Positions 1 to 5,185 of a stretch of DNA of 7,710 nucleotides are shown in pieces. Source of the stretch: MWBF01 sp964614645. Lineage in GTDB: Bacteria; Chloroflexota; Anaerolineae; CG2-30-64-16. The first letter of the stretch is position 1. Every line of letters starts with the position of its first letter. The stretch covers positions 1 to 7,710 of the forward strand of contig CAZTMA010000199.1 in assembly GCA_964614645.1 (NCBI GenBank). The letters run 5' to 3'. The translations under genes were made by a program, and so were the position numbers. The notes beneath the pieces are model-generated. The model did not search any database and was not told the DNA's origin. It was given only the letters and a program-made list of their open reading frames with translations.

Positions 1-1
1 C

Positions 2-46
2 GACGCGGCGGACTGGTTCGTCCAACACCTGCTGCAAGGAGGGTGA
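2..46 (+). CDS. C-terminal tail of an upstream protein (partial)
   Basis: Reading from base 2 gives DAADWFVQHLLQGG followed by TGA at 44-46. The residues (acidic, aromatic, then a hydrophobic helix-like end) look like a normal protein C-terminus, and the other two forward frames run on into the intergenic repeats. Only 14 residues are visible, so no family can be named. The 283 bases between this stop and the next gene hold no other credible gene. The alternative is that this is simply non-coding. Confidence 0.45.
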   Translation, partial: DAADWFVQHLLQGG

Positions 47-91
47 TTCACAGGTTGGGCGCCACGGGAGATCACGGTAATACCGAAGGAG

Positions 92-232
92 CCGTAGGGG
101 CGAGGTCCCCTCGCCCTGCGCACGCGGCGGCACGCGTGTTCCGTCCGTAGGGGCGAGGTCGCCTCGCCCTGCGCACCCGCCGTCATTGCGAGCGGGCGAG
201 GTCGCCTCGCCCTGCGCACGCGGCAGCATGCG
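92..232. repeat. Three-copy palindromic intergenic repeat (REP-like)
   Basis: Three near-identical palindromes occur at 98-116, 151-169 and 194-212. Each is GGGCGAGG, three bases, then CCTCGCCC, so each can form an 8-bp stem with a 3-base loop. Copies 1 and 2 share 32 bases (92-123 and 145-176) with one mismatch. Copies 1 and 3 share 39 bases (98-136 and 194-232) with three mismatches. The palindrome starts are 53 and 43 bases apart, so this is a loose cluster, not a regular array. Such GC-rich palindromes between genes are characteristic of REP-type elements; I recall similar sequences scattered in Chloroflexota genomes. The rest of 47-329 shows only a short palindrome CGGTA-A-TACCG at 75-85 and no clear promoter. 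Confidence 0.85.
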
Positions 233-329
233 CCCCGCCGCCCCATATGGAACGTAATCGCCCTGCCAGACGTCCGAATTCAGGCGTGTTACGTCAGAAA
301 CGATTCTATCGACAGTGTGAGGTGAATAG

Positions 330-710
330 ATGTATCGGTCTATGTTTATCGTCGTCGCGGCCCTGGTGGCCGTGCTGGCAGTGGCGTGCGTGCCGCCCCC
401 GGCGGCTGCACCCGGGAACACCGAGTCTCCGGTCTCGGCCCCTGCGGGCGGGGAGCAGCCCGACTTCGCGAACCAGGCGCTCGAGTGGCTGGCCACCGAA
501 ACCGGCGTCTCCGCCGCTGACCTGCGCCTCGTCGAGGCCGAGCGGGTCGAGTGGACGGATTCGTGCTTCGGGCTGGGCGGCCCGGCCGAGTCCTGCCTCG
601 CGGCCATGACCCCGGGCTGGCGCATCGTGTTCGAGGCCGGCGGGCAGCAGTACGAGGTCCGCACGAATACGACCGGCGAGTCGTTCCGGCTGGCGCCGCA
701 GGGCAGCTGA
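330..710 (+). CDS. Small secreted lipoprotein, unknown function
   Basis: A 126-residue protein, predicted to be exported and anchored by lipid. Residues 1-20 form a lipoprotein signal peptide: a short basic start, a hydrophobic core, and the lipobox A-V-A-C with C20 as the lipidated cysteine. Residues 21-45 are a Pro/Ala/Gly-rich linker. The mature domain (46-122) begins with a helix (FANQALEWLATETG), followed by a stretch with W75, D77, the cysteine pair C79 and C89, and a PGWRIVFEAGGQQYEV segment. That pattern (W-x-D...PG(Y/W)RI...G..Y.V/Y) recurs in short, uncharacterised extracytoplasmic domains of Chloroflexota, which I recall but have not searched. C79 and C89 could form a disulfide. 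The start at 330 is supported by GAGGTG at 319-324, five bases upstream. The gene stands alone and is followed by a strong terminator. Its function is unknown. Confidence 0.8.
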   Translation: MYRSMFIVVAALVAVLAVACVPPPAAAPGNTESPVSAPAGGEQPDFANQALEWLATETGVSAADLRLVEAERVEWTDSCFGLGGPAESCLAAMTPGWRIVFEAGGQQYEVRTNTTGESFRLAPQGS

Positions 711-756
711 GGCTGTGTCCCGGTCACGGGCATAATGCCTGTGTGGGCGGTGAAAG

Positions 757-790
757 GCCGGCATGCTGGATCTCAGCGTGCCGGCTTTTT
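757..790 (+). terminator. Strong intrinsic terminator after the lipoprotein gene
   Basis: Bases 757-768 pair with 774-785, a 12-bp stem with one G-T wobble and a 5-base loop, followed directly by TTTTT at 786-790. A GCCGGCA/TGCCGGC core makes the base of the stem very stable. The AAA before the stem (753-755) can also pair with the T run, so it may work weakly on the other strand. It lies 46 bases after the lipoprotein stop and insulates the kinase gene that follows. Confidence 0.9.
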
Positions 791-852
791 CTGTTCTGCC
801 CCATGCGGGATAGTTTAGCTCTGCCGGGATCGGCCAAACAGGGTGGAGGCAT

Positions 853-1620
853 ATGGAAGCTGAGGAGAAGCTGGCGGGTGGGAACATGACCGCCGTTTCA
901 CGCGTGGGCGACACGGTGCGCCGGGACGCGGGTCCCTGGACGAAGCAGGTCCACATGCTGCTGGCACATCTGCGGGCCAAGGGCATCCAGGAAGTGCCGG
1001 CGCCCTTGGGCTACGATCAGCAGGGGCGCGAAATCCTGACCTTCATACCGGGGCGCGCCGGTCATTCCCCGCTCCCCGAGATTCGCACGGATGCAGTGCT
1101 GATCTCCGCCGCGCAGCTCCTTCGACGCATGCATGATGCCACAGAAGACATCGCGCCGAGCCACCGGTCAGGCTGGCAGGCACCGGTGCGCGAGCCCATC
1201 GAGGTCATCTGCCATGGCGATTTTGCACCCTACAACTGCGTCTTCGATGAAGGGAAACTGGCCGGCGTGATCGACTTCGACCATGCCCATCCTGGTCCCC
1301 GGGAATGGGATCTGGCATACGCCCTGTACCGGTTTGCCCCGATCATGGCCCCGTCCAACCCCGAGAGTTACGGGACAACACAGGAACAGTGTCGCCGTGT
1401 GCGCCTCTTCTGCGACGCGTATGGATTGCGCGAGCGCTCGACGATCATCCAAGTCACCAGAGCACGGATAGCCTGCATGGCCGATTACCTGCGCGAAGGC
1501 GCGGCAAACGGCGACAAGCGTCTTCAGGCGAACATCGATGCGGGGCACCTGGAGATCTACACAACTGACTGCGCGTACCTGGATGCCTATTGTGAACGGT
1601 TCCAGAGGGCAGTAGACTGA
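853..1620 (+). CDS. Aminoglycoside phosphotransferase (APH)-family kinase
   Basis: A 255-residue cytoplasmic protein of the APH/choline-kinase fold, expected to transfer phosphate from ATP to a small-molecule hydroxyl. The catalytic loop is the Brenner motif H121-G-D123-FAPY-N128, with D123 as catalytic base and N128 as a metal ligand. It is followed by the DFG-equivalent IDFDHA (D141, D143) and the usual PREWDLAYALY helix start. The N-lobe is short (VSRVGDTVRR at 15-24, GPWTKQVHMLLAHL at 27-40), as in a compact subgroup of this family. I chose ATG 853, with GGAGG at 845-849 but only three bases of spacing, because members of this subgroup usually carry a 'L.GG' stretch before the first strand. 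ATG 886 would remove it. The substrate cannot be predicted: the fold covers antibiotic, homoserine, fructosamine and choline kinases, so this should not be called a resistance gene. No terminator is visible after it. Confidence 0.88.
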   Translation: MEAEEKLAGGNMTAVSRVGDTVRRDAGPWTKQVHMLLAHLRAKGIQEVPAPLGYDQQGREILTFIPGRAGHSPLPEIRTDAVLISAAQLLRRMHDATEDIAPSHRSGWQAPVREPIEVICHGDFAPYNCVFDEGKLAGVIDFDHAHPGPREWDLAYALYRFAPIMAPSNPESYGTTQEQCRRVRLFCDAYGLRERSTIIQVTRARIACMADYLREGAANGDKRLQANIDAGHLEIYTTDCAYLDAYCERFQRAVD

Positions 1621-1713
1621 GCGGCCGAAATAATCCGTCAGGACGGCAGCCCCAGTTTCAACTGCCCCGCGGAAGGCACGATTGCTACGTGACTTCGCCC
1701 CAGGAACCACGTT

Positions 1714-1742
1714 TTGGTGTCTGTACAACGTTGTGATATAAA
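1714..1742 (+). promoter_or_regulatory. Predicted extended -10 promoter for the P-loop protein gene
   Basis: A -10 box TATAAA (1737-1742) is preceded by TGA, giving the TGn extended -10 pattern. A weak -35, TTGGTG (1714-1719), sits 17 bases upstream. Transcription would start near 1749 and leave a leader of about 137 bases. The spacer holds a perfect 10-base palindrome, ACAACGTTGT (1725-1734), well placed for a repressor. The leader opens with GGGCGCG/CGCGCCC arms (1751-1757 and 1774-1780). The 266 bases between the kinase stop and the next start hold nothing else I can support with confidence. Confidence 0.5.
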
Positions 1743-1874
1743 GTACTCAAGGGCGCGCGGCCGCATCGCCCGCCGCGCCCATATCACCTCCGGCGCCACC
1801 ACTGGCTTCTCCATGTGCGACCACGTCGTCCACAGGGGTGCTGACCGCCCCAGCAGTTGGGCCGAGTACATGGC

Positions 1875-1879
1875 AGGAG
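1875..1879 (+). promoter_or_regulatory. Ribosome binding site that fixes the start at 1887
   Basis: AGGAG lies seven bases before ATG 1887, which favours this start over the in-frame TTG at 1857, which has no comparable site. The site is part of GGAG-TAA-CTCC (1876-1886), a small hairpin directly against the start codon that could partly mask it. Confidence 0.75.
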
Positions 1880-1886
1880 TAACTCC

Positions 1887-3773
1887 ATGGAACACCCCGC
1901 AGACTGGCGGAAGTTCAACCCGCCGCAGGAAGCCCGCGCCATCTTCGAGCGCTGTCCCGGGCTCACCGTCGCCAGCTCCGTAGCCCAACTGGTGGAGATG
2001 GCAACAGGCAGCAACGGCCACAAGGAATGCTATGACGTCGGTTACGAATTGCCCGGCAGCCAATACTGCCTGGAAGCGACTGTTGCACGCGTCCGGAACG
2101 GGGTCGCAGTCAACTACACCGAATCGTACATGCGGCGCCGGGATCCTGATTGCATGCTCGTCGCGGACGATCAGCCCACCGACAAGGAGACCTTCGCCCA
2201 GCGTTTCGGCGTCCCTTTCACCGGGGTGCGGCAGGAGGCGCTTGACTGGCTCGCCGGCCAGGAGTTGGTCGTTTACGCGCTCTACGCAGGCCAGGCCGAC
2301 AGGAGCACGCATACCCTCGTGGTTGCGCCGGCCAATGCCGGCTTTTTCGCCCTCGGCCTGGCGATGCTGCAGGGCATCATTCCCCATGATGAGATTCCGG
2401 CCGGCTTCTCCCCAAGTGCGGTCGTCTACGTTGCGCCCCCCTTCCGGCATACGCACTTCGGGGGCAAGCAGGTCGTCGTCCACAACCGCCGGCCCCATCT
2501 GCACGAGATGTTCTCGTTCAATCTCTACCCGGGACCGAGCGCGAAGAAGGGCATCTACGGCATGCTGATTGCTCTGGGCGAGCGGCAGGGTTGGGTGGCG
2601 GCCCACTGCTCGACTGTCCAGGTGGTTACCCCCTATGATAATGTCGTCACGCTGATGCATGAAGGCGCGAGCGGCAGCGGCAAGAGCGAGATGCTCGAGC
2701 CCGCGCACCGCGAGCCTGATGGCCGCCTCCTGCTGGGCGAAAACCTGCTGACCGGCGAGAAGCGTTACCTGGAAATCCCGCGCAGTTGCGAGCTTCACCC
2801 GGTCACCGACGACATCGCGCTCTGCGAGTCATGCCAGGACCCTGCGCCCAACGGCAAGCTGCGCGTGCGGGATGCAGAAGACGCATGGTTCGTGCGCGTA
2901 AACCATATCGAGCACTATGGGACCGATGTGCAGCTGGAACGCCTGACGGCCGAACCGCCGGCGCCGCTGCTCTTCCTCAATATCGACGCGGTTCCGGGCA
3001 GCCGTGCCATGATCTGGGAGCACATCGAAGACCAGCCGGGCAAACGCTGCCCGAACCCGCGCGTGGTGATCCCCCGGCATGTCGTGCCAAACGTGGTCGA
3101 AGGCCCGGTCTCCGTCGACATCCGGTCGCTCGGCGTCCGCTGTCCGCCCTGCACGCGCGAGCGTCCCAGCTATGGGATTATCGGGCTCTTTCACCTGCTG
3201 CCGCCTGCGCTCGCCTGGCTGTGGCGCCTGGTCGCGCCGCGCGGGCATGACAACCCAAGCATCATCACGGGGAGTGCCATGGAGAGCGAGGGTGTGGGCT
3301 CGTATTGGCCTTTCGCGACCGGTCGCCGTGTGACCCAGGCAAACCTCCTGCTCGATCAGTTCGCCAGCAGCCCGCGCACGCGCTATATCCTGTGTCCCAA
3401 CCAGCACATCGGCGCGTGGCGCGTGGGCTTCATGCCTCAGTGGATCGCCCGCGAGTACCTTGCACGGCGTGGCAGCGCCAAGTTCCGCGCCGACCAGATC
3501 GAGAACGCGCGCTGCCGTCTCCTGGGCGACATCCCGCAGCAGTTGCACGTCGAAGGCCGCAGCGTGCCGACGCGCTTCCTGCACGTCGACAGCCAGCCCG
3601 AAGTGGGGGAAGAAGCCTACGATGCGGGTGCGGAGCAGCTCTATGCGCTGTTCACCCAGTGCCTGTCCGAGTTCCTCGAGCCGGATCTCGCGCCCCTCGG
3701 CCGCCGGATCATCGAATGCTGCCTGGACCGGGGAACGGTCGAGGATTATCGGGGATTGATCCACGCCGAGTGA
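1887..3773 (+). CDS. PEPCK/HPr-kinase-like P-loop protein, probable DUF4914 family
   Basis: A 628-residue protein without signal peptide or clear membrane segment. The P-loop is G260-ASGSGKSE-M269. Its GxSGxGKSE form is that of HPr kinase and is close to the GxSGTGKT of PEP carboxykinase. The block before it, KKGIYGMLIALGERQGWVAAHCS (221-243), parallels the PEPCK stretch 'KKSIFTVMNYLLP..GV..MHCS'. K221 or K222 and H240 would then be the metal-binding Lys and His, and D308-D309 in HPVTDDIALCE the metal-binding Asp region. About 48 residues separate P-loop and Asp pair, against roughly 20 in PEPCK and HPr kinase, so there is an insertion here. The C-terminal half has a GSAMESEGVGSYWPFATGR segment (462-480) and a CPNQHIGAWRVGFMPQWIAREYL segment (503-525). 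I believe this is the family catalogued as DUF4914, whose role is unknown. An ATP-using phosphotransferase or carboxykinase-like activity is inference. The stop is 19 bases before the shared terminator stem. Confidence 0.7.
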   Translation: MEHPADWRKFNPPQEARAIFERCPGLTVASSVAQLVEMATGSNGHKECYDVGYELPGSQYCLEATVARVRNGVAVNYTESYMRRRDPDCMLVADDQPTDKETFAQRFGVPFTGVRQEALDWLAGQELVVYALYAGQADRSTHTLVVAPANAGFFALGLAMLQGIIPHDEIPAGFSPSAVVYVAPPFRHTHFGGKQVVVHNRRPHLHEMFSFNLYPGPSAKKGIYGMLIALGERQGWVAAHCSTVQVVTPYDNVVTLMHEGASGSGKSEMLEPAHREPDGRLLLGENLLTGEKRYLEIPRSCELHPVTDDIALCESCQDPAPNGKLRVRDAEDAWFVRVNHIEHYGTDVQLERLTAEPPAPLLFLNIDAVPGSRAMIWEHIEDQPGKRCPNPRVVIPRHVVPNVVEGPVSVDIRSLGVRCPPCTRERPSYGIIGLFHLLPPALAWLWRLVAPRGHDNPSIITGSAMESEGVGSYWPFATGRRVTQANLLLDQFASSPRTRYILCPNQHIGAWRVGFMPQWIAREYLARRGSAKFRADQIENARCRLLGDIPQQLHVEGRSVPTRFLHVDSQPEVGEEAYDAGAEQLYALFTQCLSEFLEPDLAPLGRRIIECCLDRGTVEDYRGLIHAE

Positions 3774-3792
3774 GGGGAGCTGGGGGAACAAA

Positions 3793-3825
3793 ACCGGCCA
3801 TCCACGGAGTTCGTAGATGGCCGGT
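3793..3825. terminator. Bidirectional terminator between convergent units
   Basis: ACCGGCCATC (3793-3802) pairs perfectly with GATGGCCGGT (3816-3825). After one mismatch, three more pairs (3804-3806 with 3812-3814) close a 5-base loop. On the minus strand the stem is followed by TTTTG, suiting it to end the tRNA-Gln transcript nine bases after the mature 3' end. On the plus strand it is followed by AATTTT, a weaker tract that could end the P-loop gene. It is the only terminator-like structure between the two convergent units. Confidence 0.85.
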
Positions 3826-3833
3826 AATTTTCA

Positions 3834-3904
3834 CTCGGGGACAGGGATTCGAACCCCAAATTTCTGATCCAGAGTCAGATGTTTTACCATTAAACTATCC
3901 CCGA
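3834..3904 (-). tRNA. trnQ: tRNA-Gln (anticodon CUG)
   Basis: A full 71-base cloverleaf reads on the minus strand from 3904 to 3834. It has a 7-bp acceptor stem (TCGGGGA with TCCCCGA), a 4-bp D stem (GTTT/AAAC) with a short 7-base loop, and a 5-bp anticodon stem (TCTGA/TCAGA). The loop CTCTGGA carries anticodon CTG, which reads CAG codons. The variable loop has 4 bases, and a 5-bp T stem carries the loop TTCGAAT. The discriminator base is G and CCA is not encoded, so it must be added after transcription. The first pair is U1-A72, the pair that bacterial GatCAB amidotransferase is known to recognise in tRNA-Gln; this fits, but does not prove, the indirect Glu-tRNA-Gln route. It has its own promoter five bases upstream of the mature end and a terminator just downstream. 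Confidence 0.96.
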
Positions 3905-3915
3905 TCAACGTCCAA

Positions 3916-3944
3916 ATTGTACCATCGAGGGCCGAATCGTGCAA
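3916..3944 (-). promoter_or_regulatory. Promoter of tRNA-Gln
   Basis: On the minus strand a -35 TTGCAC (3944-3939) and a -10 TACAAT (3921-3916) are separated by exactly 17 bases. TGG before the -10 supplies the extended TGn motif. Transcription would begin near 3909-3910, about five bases before the mature tRNA, a very short leader as is usual for a single tRNA gene. The promoter lies in the 73 bases between the peptidase stop and the tRNA. Confidence 0.7.
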
Positions 3945-3977
3945 ATCCGGACGGGCTTTCTCCTGCGCCTCCCGCGT

Positions 3978-4622
3978 TTACTCGTCGTCCGGCGGGCGGG
4001 GGCAGAGGAACGGCTGGACGGCCTCGGCCAGCTCCGCGGGCAGGCGGTCGTCGGCGGCCGCGACGCCCGGCAACGAACTGTAGGACGGCCGGGCCGCGGT
4101 GCGGTTGGTGGCCGGCCGGTAGATCGCGGCGGCGAAGATGGCCCGCTTGGGCGTCCAGCCGGACGCGAAGTACTTCGAGAGCTTGATCCGCTCCCGGCCG
4201 GGCAGCTGCCACGGGTCCATGATCTCGCCGTCCTGGTCGGTCAGGCTCATCAGCCGCACCCAGTGCTGGTTGAGCGTGCCGCCCGGCGTCGAGTCCACCT
4301 GCAGCACGACGGCCGCGCCGTCGTCGAGCGCGGCGGTCAGCTTGTCCAGCGGCATCTCGTTGTTGGCGGCCCGCACGAACTCGCTGAGCTTCAGCCCGAG
4401 CCCCGCGACGCTGTTGAAGACGAACAGATTGCCGCTCGCGAAGCCCTTGTTCTCGCGCAGCCAATGGTTCAGATAGCCGGGCGACATCGAATAGCTGGTC
4501 ATGTCCGTGACCACCGAAGCAACCGCCGTCACCAGGCAGCCGACCTCGCCCATCGTCGGCGGGTTCGAGCCGAGCTTATCTTGTGACCATTCGGTATCGC
4601 GCTGCGAGTAGGGTGTGACCAT
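3978..4622 (-). CDS. C39-like (papain-fold) cysteine peptidase family protein
   Basis: A 214-residue protein of the Peptidase_C39_2 type. It starts with the family hallmark YSQRDTEWSQDKLG (5-18) and TMGEVGCLVTAVASV (23-37), in which C29 is the predicted nucleophile. H120 in NQHWVRL and D136 in EIMDPW complete the expected Cys-His-Asp set, with spacing normal for the fold. Residues 171-214 form a polar, probably disordered tail ending in PRPPDDE. There is no signal peptide, so it would act inside the cell or leave by another route. The start at 4622 is chosen over upstream in-frame ATGs because GGGAGGAG lies four bases before it and because the family motif begins right after it; longer starts would add low-complexity sequence overlapping the SUMF-like gene. 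It is the third gene of the gltX operon. The substrate is unknown: relatives include bacteriocin-leader, peptidoglycan and phage-associated peptidases. Confidence 0.82.
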   Translation of the reverse strand: MVTPYSQRDTEWSQDKLGSNPPTMGEVGCLVTAVASVVTDMTSYSMSPGYLNHWLRENKGFASGNLFVFNSVAGLGLKLSEFVRAANNEMPLDKLTAALDDGAAVVLQVDSTPGGTLNQHWVRLMSLTDQDGEIMDPWQLPGRERIKLSKYFASGWTPKRAIFAAAIYRPATNRTAARPSYSSLPGVAAADDRLPAELAEAVQPFLCPRPPDDE

Positions 4623-4626
4623 TGCA

Positions 4627-4634
4627 CTCCTCCC
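4627..4634 (-). promoter_or_regulatory. Ribosome binding site overlapping the upstream stop
   Basis: GGGAGGAG on the minus strand shares its first base with the TAG stop (4636-4634) of the SUMF-like gene and lies four bases before ATG 4622 of the peptidase. A ribosome ending the first gene is therefore placed on the start of the second, which argues for coupled translation. It also fixes the peptidase start. Confidence 0.8.
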
Positions 4635-5185
4635 TAGAGGATGTCTGCCGCGACGCGGAACGTGACGAACGAGTAGCCCTCGGTTGCCTGCAGGTAGGCC
4701 TGGGTCAGGCTCACGCCTTCGCGCAGCCAGGGCGGGTAGAAGATGCTCCCCAACAGGCGGGCGGGGCGATGGTCGGGCTGGGGCACTTCCTCCGTCTCGT
4801 TGGACCATTCGCAGAGGAAGACGTGGCTCAGGCCGCCACCCATGCCGCCGCTCCGGACGCCCGACAGGTTGTTCGATTGGTGCGGCCAGAGGTCAGGCCC
4901 GAAGGCGTCCTTGTCGGGGTCCTCGCTGTACAGCATCAGCAGCTCTGCCATAGTAGGCAGGCGATAGCGGCGGCCCTCCTGGGTGCTCAGCCAATCGCAA
5001 TACTCGCGGGCGGAGGCCTGCGACGCGTAGATCACGGGCGACACACCCGACGCCGGGAGGGTCAACGTGTGGGGGATGGGCTGGCCCATCTCCCGCAGAT
5101 AGCGCTTGTAGGATTCACGGGTCACGGGTTGTATGCCGATGGTGCAGTGTACGCCGTGCCCGTTGAGGGTCTTGAGTTCGGTCAT
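4634..5185 (-). CDS. Small SUMF/FGE-sulfatase-fold protein, probably not an FGE enzyme
   Basis: A 183-residue protein with the pattern of the formylglycine-generating-enzyme (SUMF) domain. It has PVTRESYKRYLREMG (20-34, compare 'PVT..qY..Fl...G'), PVIYASQASAREYCDWL (50-66), RYRLPTMAELLMLY (73-86, compare 'RLPTEAEWE'), a CEWSNE segment (125-130, compare 'EWt.d') and a closing FVTFRVA (173-179, compare 'GFRvA'). It is shorter than typical SUMF domains of about 230-260 residues. Its only cysteines are C14, C63 and C125. The catalytic pair of true FGEs lies shortly before the C-terminal GFR motif, where this protein has none, so formylglycine formation is unlikely. A binding or structural role on this C-type-lectin-like fold is more probable. 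No signal peptide is seen. The start overlaps the gltX stop as ATGA (5185-5182), and no strong ribosome site precedes it, which suggests reinitiation after gltX. Confidence 0.75.
   Translation of the reverse strand: MTELKTLNGHGVHCTIGIQPVTRESYKRYLREMGQPIPHTLTLPASGVSPVIYASQASAREYCDWLSTQEGRRYRLPTMAELLMLYSEDPDKDAFGPDLWPHQSNNLSGVRSGGMGGGLSHVFLCEWSNETEEVPQPDHRPARLLGSIFYPPWLREGVSLTQAYLQATEGYSFVTFRVAADIL

Noticed and set aside
98..212. CRISPR array
   Set aside because: There are only three copies, spacing is unequal, each repeat is a short palindrome, and flanking sequence is partly shared between copies. There are no cas genes.
731..736. CATAAT as a -10 box for the kinase gene
   Set aside because: It has no matching -35 and lies upstream of the strong terminator at 757-790, so transcripts from it would end before the kinase gene.
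1857..1886. TTG start for the P-loop protein, adding ten residues
   Set aside because: It has no ribosome site at a suitable distance, while ATG 1887 has AGGAG seven bases upstream.
1638..2798. Long 386-codon open frame on the minus strand opposite the P-loop gene
   Set aside because: Most of it is antisense to a gene with clear motifs, where GC-rich codon use creates open frames on the opposite strand. Only its last 77 codons lie in free sequence, and those are noted separately as a weak candidate.
4561..4575. GGGTTCGAG motif resembling a tRNA T arm
   Set aside because: No acceptor, D or anticodon stems can be built around it, and it lies inside the coding sequence of the peptidase.
4634..5185. 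SUMF-fold protein as the variable target of a diversity-generating retroelement
   Set aside because: No reverse transcriptase, template repeat or adenine-substitution pattern is present in the window.
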